A DNA stretch of 62,222 nt from an uncultured Ruminococcus sp. Its GTDB lineage: Bacteria; Bacillota; Clostridia; Monoglobales; Monoglobaceae. The DNA is taken from the NCBI GenBank assembly GCA_902766745.1, contig CACXES010000049.1, forward strand, positions 1 to 62,222, in the 5' to 3' direction. Each line of letters begins with the position of its first letter. Within the stretch, counting starts at the first letter, position 1. Positions 57,101 through 62,222 of this stretch are shown here, piece after piece. The translations under genes were made by a program, and so were the position numbers. The notes beneath the pieces were generated by a model. It ran no database searches. It was not told the DNA's origin and saw nothing but the letters and a program-made list of their open reading frames with translations.

Positions 57101-57164
57101 ACCTAAAGGGGTTGCTACCAGAGCGCAGGCTGCGAAAATAGTATACGAACTCTTGATGCATTAA
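54153..57164 (+). CDS. SLH scaffold-type protein with LamG domain (pair 2, gene A)
   Basis: A 1003-residue wall protein with GAGGAGG and a signal peptide. It has a LamG-like domain (about 35-285, matching 48900-51320), an Ig-like domain (290-385), the shared module (390-485), a beta domain (490-590) and a helical region (600-785). A Gly linker (788-797) and three SLH repeats (830-1003) end it. The beta, helical, linker and SLH order equals that of 25725-27371. No catalytic residues are recognised. It would hold its LamG domain out from the wall, and it is followed at once by its gene B partner. Confidence 0.83.
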   Translation: MKKKSVSVIMLVFVIAICYMYAGWQTLCYADDKITVPILSTDFSTIDEFNASFKTYSSTASAGEVELSDVDGNGNNALKYINSFGGSNAFKWKTLYMNMPSVMPSEYTLNMSYKMRIDLDNLDYVPTSHPTSGNANVTLLTFSLGYDANQSYGPALRFTGNNDTSVNDGLYYYNSDKAWAGGTPTEILRSTEENPLNGQWFNISLKYHIDGANRPKIDYYITDESGNVVFEMNNVTAENPKFINANRIYIIYNVENPEVVGTKAYIDDLDISYTFDAPNVSGIEFENYNGEVLDGNDAIPNSIRKIKLKLSGMGIDENSVEATVCAGDENIDYEGSFDSESGVYTMNLRSFPPAGEKITVTVNSFKDRFGELSKPYVYSFTADRVDKVIASDFKIEEVGGAAEVSAAVYNTTDNDTLPVTLSYAAYKDGKLKAFDFVTANISQSADGEKLLLRLTDTGYDFVRAFMTDDNKNEISDCITLGTPEYGSDIQISGGFGKQNANKKYTVSVYTPDGSEEKLVSGSADNLSYIVYRDSLMTDENGDYAISFGNDGKSGKYTAEISAEFLNKSDIEMIRFINPAENEAALKMLNEADSADAVSDTIADRRDELGFIFDFDLNKAGAELLYNEIKKLPFDVNDTDKAINTYNTSVILGKIKDASISDIMKYGDILVESEDRMYQWYTDDNVTEGLKKELNTRVCKLEFDNISDFKEKLEEQFVLSMATVPNGSDNLEKILIEYADKIGINVSVLDDRLINNLIGESFKTYAELADKINELAAKRTNSKSDKNIGSGGGGGGGSQHSVSIATDPAVENKSAKEITPLDEDVYVDLENVIWAKNSIIELTNRGIVNGKSINEFCPNDIITREEFVKILAYAFLKDEEPEITEFSDVDNDSWYAESVGKAYGCKIVNGISSNLFGTGESITRQDMAVMVYRAATYAGVVFENENTNEIIFGDSNEIDEYSKQAIAILSANGIIYGTDGNRFEPKGVATRAQAAKIVYELLMH

Positions 57165-57180
57165 GTAAGGGGGAATACAG

Positions 57181-59772
57181 GTGAAAAGATTTATTATATT
57201 TCTTACGGTAATTTGTTTGATGCTGACAATTATTTCGTTTCACGGTTTTGCGGCAGAAGAAACGATTAATATGCGGTCAGTTGAATTAATGCAGGCAATG
57301 GGCGTGCTTGATAATACTGATCTTACTTTTCTGTCAGCCAATGTGAGTCGGGCTGAGTTTATGGTTTATATTTTAAAGCTGATTGATATGACTGATTACG
57401 AAGTAAGGGAAAAAAGATATTTCAAGGACTTGTCCAAAAATAGTTGGGCTGCGCCGGCTGTGGCTTATTTATGTGAAGCGGGCATAATAGAGTATGATGA
57501 AAACAGGATGTTTTATCCGGATGCTGCGATCACAGAGACTGACGCAGCAGAAATTATATTAAAGCTTGCGGGATATAAGAAATTTGTTGAGTACTCAGAT
57601 AAGTCGTATCAGACGCTGGCGAAAGAATATAAGCTTATCGGTAATATCAACGGAAAATTTACGGTAAGCGAAATGGCTGAGATGTTTGAAGAGACAGTGA
57701 GCCTTCCCATGTGTAAAGCCGTAATTGACGGCGTTCCTCAATCAAGCGGCGGCGATACATTTTTGGGTGTATACAGAAATCTGTATAAGAAGGAAGGCCG
57801 TGTGACAGCAGCAGACGGAATATCTTTTTTCTCTTCTGATGCAGTTGCTGCGGATATGTTAAGAGTTGATGACGAGGAGTTTTATGAGGGCAGCATCAAC
57901 AGCTATGATTATCTTGGTAATTATGTGGATATATATTATGAAAAGGCGAAGGGAGATACGACCGGAACAGTTGTATATATGTTTGAAGCGGCCAAGAATA
58001 AGTATCTTGTAATTGACTTTGACGATATTATTTCCTGCAGCACCGGTCTTTTGCTCAGGTATTATAAAAATGACAAGGCTGCAGTGCTGAACATTCCGCA
58101 GAATATCCTTGCGGTAAATAATGGCTGCATAGTAAAATCCGAACTTAATAAAGCGTTCGAAAATAAAAAAGGAACCGTTAAGTTTATATACGACAGCGGT
58201 ATAATCAAGTATGCGGTTTTGGATACATATGAAAATATGATTGCGACAGGCACAGATGAAGAACAAAAAATTTATTATTCAAGCTATACCGGATTCGGGG
58301 AAATAGATCTGAGCAAATTTGAACACAAAGAAATAAGGTATTCAGACGGTGAAACGGCAGATATAACAGATATTACTAAGGATACAGTAATTACGGTTTA
58401 TGCGTCTGAGAACAGGATCAGAATATACATCAACAATGAAGTTGTATCAGGTATTGTGACAGCTGTAAAAGAGCATGGCGGTGATACGGTCATAGCCATA
58501 AACGGCGATGAATATGTGTTAGATAAGGATTTTTTAGCCTTTGCCGAGAAGCACGGTCTGAAAGTCGGCGTTGAGGCAATGTTTAAACAGGATATATCGG
58601 GTAAGATTGTTTACATGCAGGAGAGCGCAAAGACGGAATACAGGTATGGCTTTGTTGTTGGCTGCAGCTATGATGAATTTATAGATGATATGAAACTCAA
58701 ATTATTTGAATCAAACGGCAGCTTTGACGTGCTGTCGGTTGACGGATCGGTTTGCTTTGATGGTGAACGGATTAAACCTGACAAGGCGTATTCGAGGGTT
58801 GTAGGTGCTGACGGAAAGATAAAAAATATGCTGATAAGATACGGCATAAATTCCGCCGGTAAAATTAACTTTATTGATACACCTGACACAGATGCATACA
58901 GTAATGAAGCGAACTCATTGTTTGTGTCTGCTGAATTAAAGGATAGAATATATATGAGTACATCAAAAAGCTTTGGAATGACCTTGCCGATTGGAGAGAA
59001 TACGGTTGTTATGAAGGTTCCGTCGGATGGTACCATTGCTTTGGCGGATGATAAGGACTATTCCATACCGAAAACATTTGAAAGCTATAAGTCATACAAG
59101 GTTGAAGGCTACTCGACCGATAAGAAAAATATTTTTCCTGATATAATATTGCTGAAACAGGAAACGGATGATAAACCGGAAATATACCCATATATCGTTG
59201 ACAATGTATATAATGCGGTTGACGGTGAAGGAACTGTGTATTCCGGAGTAAGGCTGGGCGGTATAAATGGTATTGAAGATTTGAAAATTGCTGATGACTT
59301 CGTTGTGACAGATGAGCAGAGAGCTTCGGGGTATATATCGTATGCCGAACTTGAAAACGGCGATACAATACGGATTGCAAGAAATACAAAGGGTGAGATA
59401 TCCAAAATATATCTTATTATAGACTATAATAAAGACCGTTCAATAAATACAACTCGCCTTAATCAATACGGAAATTATTGGACTTATGACTGTATGAACT
59501 TCGGGTATGTGAAAAAAACAGATGGAAATTATTTTAGATATGGTCAGCGCGAAACGGATGAAAATGATGAGATAATATATATATCTTCATCGATAGTTGT
59601 ATTTGATTCGGCAAATAAGAAGGAGAGCGTGCGTGTCGGAGATATAGACGACATTAAGTCTGCTGAAACATCAGGTGACGATTGCTCAGCAATTCTGACA
59701 ACACAAAGAAACGGCTCAAGCCGTATAACCATAGTTTACAAGAATGGTTCAAATATATTTAAAGGGGAATAG
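57181..59772 (+). CDS. Secreted SLH-like/beta-rich protein (pair 2, gene B)
   Basis: An 863-residue protein starting at GTG with AAGGGGG upstream, 16 bases after the previous stop. It has a signal peptide, SLH-like repeats at about 25-150 (VSRAEFMVYILKLIDM, WAAPAVAYLCEAGII) and then about 700 beta-rich residues without catalytic motifs. It is a full-length relative of 27410-30103. The repeated gene order A then B suggests that the products work together on the surface. Function unknown. Confidence 0.8.
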   Translation: MKRFIIFLTVICLMLTIISFHGFAAEETINMRSVELMQAMGVLDNTDLTFLSANVSRAEFMVYILKLIDMTDYEVREKRYFKDLSKNSWAAPAVAYLCEAGIIEYDENRMFYPDAAITETDAAEIILKLAGYKKFVEYSDKSYQTLAKEYKLIGNINGKFTVSEMAEMFEETVSLPMCKAVIDGVPQSSGGDTFLGVYRNLYKKEGRVTAADGISFFSSDAVAADMLRVDDEEFYEGSINSYDYLGNYVDIYYEKAKGDTTGTVVYMFEAAKNKYLVIDFDDIISCSTGLLLRYYKNDKAAVLNIPQNILAVNNGCIVKSELNKAFENKKGTVKFIYDSGIIKYAVLDTYENMIATGTDEEQKIYYSSYTGFGEIDLSKFEHKEIRYSDGETADITDITKDTVITVYASENRIRIYINNEVVSGIVTAVKEHGGDTVIAINGDEYVLDKDFLAFAEKHGLKVGVEAMFKQDISGKIVYMQESAKTEYRYGFVVGCSYDEFIDDMKLKLFESNGSFDVLSVDGSVCFDGERIKPDKAYSRVVGADGKIKNMLIRYGINSAGKINFIDTPDTDAYSNEANSLFVSAELKDRIYMSTSKSFGMTLPIGENTVVMKVPSDGTIALADDKDYSIPKTFESYKSYKVEGYSTDKKNIFPDIILLKQETDDKPEIYPYIVDNVYNAVDGEGTVYSGVRLGGINGIEDLKIADDFVVTDEQRASGYISYAELENGDTIRIARNTKGEISKIYLIIDYNKDRSINTTRLNQYGNYWTYDCMNFGYVKKTDGNYFRYGQRETDENDEIIYISSSIVVFDSANKKESVRVGDIDDIKSAETSGDDCSAILTTQRNGSSRITIVYKNGSNIFKGE

Positions 59773-59776
59773 CATT

Positions 59777-60982
59777 GTGACGGTCGAGAAATATATTGAA
59801 GAAAATTGGAATCCGTGCGTAAGAGAAACGAAGGAAGATGACGGAACTTTAATCGGATTGCCGTATCCGTACATAGTTCCTTCGCCTGCCGAGAAATTTC
59901 AGGAAATGTATTACTGGGACACTTTTTTTACCTGTAAAGGATTGATATTGAGCGGGAGGGCGGAGATTGCCAAAAATTGCTGTGATAATATGGCGTATCT
60001 CATAGAAAAATACGGTTTTATACCAAATGGCAGCAGAACCTATTATCTTAACCGTTCACAGCCTCCGTACTTTTCGATGATGGTAAGAGATGTGTACGAA
60101 ATTTACAGGGATAAAGAATGGCTTGAGGATATTTATAATACACTCAAGAAGGAGTATGAGTTTTGGATGACAAAACGGATGACATCTATCGGGCTTAACC
60201 GATATGGAGTGGATATGTCCAAGATAAAAGACTTGAACCGATATTCATGTGAGCGTATTGGAATTACACCCAAAGGCAGGACACGAGAGGATATTGCGGA
60301 GTGTATTTTGAGCGACTGCGAGTCCGGATGGGATTTTAATCCAAGAACGTGTATGCATCAGACTCAGTTTGTGTATTTGGACTTAAACTGTAATCTCTAC
60401 ATGTACGAGAAGAATTTTGTATATTTTGCGGAGATTCTGGGAAACGTTGAGCAGGAAGAATGGGAAAAGAAGGCAGAGAAGCGATGCGAACTTATAAATA
60501 AGTATTTGTGGGCCGGTGAGTGTTATCTTGATTATAATTTCAAAACCAATTCATTCAGTAAGATATTCTCTGTTGCGTCTTTTTATCCAATGTGGGCCGG
60601 AATTGCAACAGAAGAGCAAGCGGAAAAAACCGTTCAAATGCTGGATAAACTTGAATATGATTTTGGAGTTGTGGCTTGTGAGAAAAACGATGTGCCGGGC
60701 ACTTATCAATGGAACTATCCGAACGGATGGGCACCGCTGCATTATATAGTTGTCCGTGCGCTTGATCAATACGGATATAAAACCGAGTCAAAACGCATAG
60801 CGGAGAAGTATGTAAATATAGTAGATGCTAATTTCGAGAAAACAGGCACGCTGTGGGAGAAATACAATGTTGTGACCGGAGATTTGAATGTATCAAATGA
60901 ATATGAAATGCCCATTATGCTCGGATGGACAGCCGGAGTATATCTTTATATGAAAGATTATTTAAATCATGAAATCAAATAG
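59777..60982 (+). CDS. GH37 trehalase-like glycoside hydrolase, cytoplasmic
   Basis: The GTG at 59777 follows AAAGGGG and starts 4 bases after the previous stop. The 401-residue enzyme matches the GH37 barrel: EKFQEMYYWDTFF, PNGSRTYYLNRSQPP, the acid D186 in ESGWDF, YQWNYPNGWAP, and E361 in LWEKYNV. These are the two catalytic residues of trehalases. The usual PGGRF signature is changed to PAEKF, and the protein is shorter than typical trehalases (about 500-550). With no signal peptide it acts inside the cell. Being the last gene of a surface polysaccharide locus, it may cleave an alpha-linked imported sugar other than trehalose. Confidence 0.85.
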   Translation: MTVEKYIEENWNPCVRETKEDDGTLIGLPYPYIVPSPAEKFQEMYYWDTFFTCKGLILSGRAEIAKNCCDNMAYLIEKYGFIPNGSRTYYLNRSQPPYFSMMVRDVYEIYRDKEWLEDIYNTLKKEYEFWMTKRMTSIGLNRYGVDMSKIKDLNRYSCERIGITPKGRTREDIAECILSDCESGWDFNPRTCMHQTQFVYLDLNCNLYMYEKNFVYFAEILGNVEQEEWEKKAEKRCELINKYLWAGECYLDYNFKTNSFSKIFSVASFYPMWAGIATEEQAEKTVQMLDKLEYDFGVVACEKNDVPGTYQWNYPNGWAPLHYIVVRALDQYGYKTESKRIAEKYVNIVDANFEKTGTLWEKYNVVTGDLNVSNEYEMPIMLGWTAGVYLYMKDYLNHEIK

Positions 60983-61378
60983 ATAAGTTTTCTTATGCCG
61001 GATCAAGCATTTTTAGGGGCGACAGTACTTGTGCAGAGATAGTGTTTGATAATATAATGGTCGGAGAGCTGAATAATAAAGTAATAAGGCTGAAATTTAA
61101 TGTTTGCGGAAAGCTCTGTTCGTTTGGCTTTGCCGATGAAAGAGAATGCTTTGGAGGATCACACGCAGTATGTGTTGCGGAGTGACGGCAGCGAACCATA
61201 TCGGTCTGCTTTGCGGCTGACAGCTCTCACAAAAATGTTAAAAATAACAGCACAAAGTGATTGGACTTTTAAAATATGTCTATACTTATAGAATAATATT
61301 GTGTATAGTATAGACGATAGTGTATAATACCGGAGCTGAAGAAGTAAATTAATTACATATTTTAAAGGAGCTGAGCTT
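60983..61378 (+). other. Intergenic region with gene debris and a promoter
   Basis: A frame open from 60982 to the TGA at 61183-61185 (67 codons, no early start, including CAEIVFDNIMVGELNNKVI) looks like a protein fragment of unknown family. Beyond it lie the operator-like repeat and promoter of the next small gene. Nothing else is recognised. Confidence 0.4.
61278..61328 (+). promoter_or_regulatory. Promoter with flanking inverted repeat
   Basis: GTCTATAC (61278-61285) and GTATAGAC (61308-61315) are perfect 8-bp arms. They overlap a weak -35 (TTGTGT at 61299-61304) of a promoter whose -10 is TATAAT at 61323-61328. The repeat could be a repressor site. Confidence 0.5.
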
Positions 61379-61543
61379 ATGAAAACAAATCGAATTATCG
61401 CGACACTGCTGTGTTTTATACTGCTATTCTCGGCAGCGTCGGTCTCCGCCGAAACAACGGAATATGCACTCTCAGACAGCACAAAGGTCCGTCTCCTCGG
61501 CAGAGGTGCTTCATGTGTTTGTTGCGGTGGAATAGGGAAATAA
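61379..61543 (+). CDS. Small secreted Cys-rich peptide
   Basis: A 54-residue frame begins at an ATG with AAAGGAG upstream and a promoter before it. Residues 1-24 are a clear signal peptide (IIATLLCFILLFSAASVSA). The mature part is about 30 residues and ends GRGASCVCCGGIGK, with three Cys close together. It may be a real small secreted peptide, or the start of a larger gene that lost its body. A hairpin with GACCGTC/GACGGT-type arms at about 61597-61635 could end its transcript. Confidence 0.5.
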   Translation: MKTNRIIATLLCFILLFSAASVSAETTEYALSDSTKVRLLGRGASCVCCGGIGK

Positions 61544-61726
61544 GAATAAAAAAACAGCGATTTGAGATATTTGTATGATATAACAGTAGAAATTTTGACC
61601 GTCTGAAATGGCTTGAAATCAAGCATTTTGACGGTTAAAAACAACAAAGTAATGAAAGTATATTAAATCCCTCAAAAACAGGCTTTTATGTTCCACTTTT
61701 GAGCAAAAGCATTGGATAAAAATAAA

Positions 61727-62137
61727 ATGAAAAAATTTATATCATATTATCAATAATTGCAGTAACGAGCACAACAGCATTTGCGGCAAAAATTCCGAGA
61801 GAAAGAGCACCAGACAGTGCAACGAAACATCAAATTCAAATCACTGAAAATCCTATCAGCGGAATTTGGGACAATGTACAAAACGGCGAAAGCTACGGTT
61901 CGGCAAGCTGCAAAGCGAATAACGCAATTCGTAAAGCGGTTATGTCAAATCAAGCTGACGACTACGGTTACAATACTATCCGCAATATCGCAAAATGCAA
62001 TTCGGATAACGTGCGATAAAATGCTCCGTCCTGAAGTTTACAGACAATATGAGGAATATTTGAAAGTATTGCATGCAGACATTTTAACTGATGTTAGAAA
62101 TGGCAGAGATTTGGAAAACGCACGAAAAGCAGCATAG
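61727..62137 (+). pseudogene. Frameshifted secreted protein of unknown family
   Basis: An ATG at 61727 begins a signal-like start, but the frame must shift after the A-run to read IILSIIAVTSTTAFAAKIPRE. That frame stays open to a TAA near 62017. From there the frame ending at 62137 (LRPEVYRQYEEYLKVLHAD) looks more protein-like. At least two frame changes are needed, so this is probably decayed. Family not recognised. Confidence 0.35.
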
Positions 62138-62209
62138 AGAGTGTGAGAAAAAGTCTGGAAATTAGAAACATTCTATGATAGAATATAAAATATCATAGGA
62201 GGAATATTT

Positions 62210-62222
62210 ATGGCAAGACGCA
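62210..62222 (+). CDS. Start of a gene cut by the window end
   Basis: AGGAGG (62197-62202) precedes an ATG at 62210 that reads MARR before the window ends. A hairpin (CTATGATA at 62173-62180, TATCATAG at 62191-62198) touches the ribosome site. The product cannot be identified. Confidence 0.5.

Noticed and set aside
61159-61647. A 162-codon minus-strand frame near the right end
   Set aside because: It lies opposite the small secreted peptide, which has a promoter, ribosome site and signal peptide, and its own sequence has none.
1-62222. CRISPR arrays, rRNA genes or phage structural genes
   Set aside because: No regularly spaced repeats, no rRNA-like sequence and no phage head, tail or integrase frames were seen.

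Overview
The window looks like the chromosome of a low-GC, Gram-positive anaerobe of the class Clostridia that lives on plant or other complex polysaccharides. The evidence is AT-rich intergenic DNA with strong AGGAGG-type ribosome binding sites, a tryptophan T-box, lipoprotein binding proteins, YesM/YesN-type two-component genes, many AraC regulators, and large secreted proteins ending in S-layer homology (SLH) repeats. The many SLH-anchored carbohydrate proteins recall gut pectin and polysaccharide degraders such as Monoglobus; that comparison is inference and no species can be named.

Layout. 1-5.0 kb: remains of an IS256-type end, then a duplicated module made of an AraC regulator, a 22-bp palindrome and a cytoplasmic GH10 xylanase. 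The first copy is broken and the second intact. 5.3-9.6 kb: a secreted protein lacking its expected SLH end, a 20-bp inverted repeat, an AraC gene, and a divergent GH78 rhamnosidase. 9.7-13.5 kb: a broken cytosine methyltransferase, tRNA-Leu(UAG), an AraC gene, an RpiR regulator and yajC. 13.6-15.7 kb: a tryptophan T-box and a TrpB2-type tryptophan synthase beta gene on the minus strand. 15.8-20.0 kb: a Cys/Met-rich leader peptide with an attenuator, then an NMT1/sulfonate-type ABC importer and a DUF523/TudS-type desulfidase; this is a candidate sulfur-scavenging operon.

20.8-43.2 kb is one long plus-strand run. It encodes a sugar-binding lipoprotein, a YesM-like kinase, a YesN-like regulator, two SLH proteins, a carbohydrate-binding protein with an in-frame TAG, a clan GH-A hydrolase, a multi-module binding protein, two CUT1 permeases, and an SLH-anchored GH-A hydrolase. 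The importer ATPase is not encoded here. 43.2-44.2 kb is an IS256 graveyard. 44.2-61.0 kb is a second locus: an AraC gene divergent from two more GH-A hydrolases, a LamG-like protein, a second copy of the same SLH pair, and a GH37 trehalase-like enzyme. The last 1.2 kb holds a small secreted Cys-rich peptide and debris.

How it may work (inference): surface GH-A enzymes and binding modules cut and hold a polysaccharide. SLH proteins fix part of this apparatus to the cell wall. The CUT1 importer takes up oligosaccharides, and cytoplasmic GH10, GH78 and GH37 enzymes finish them. A sensor kinase and AraC regulators would switch the loci on. The recurring SLH pair, and a C-terminal module shared by proteins without SLH repeats, suggest a scaffold-like surface system.
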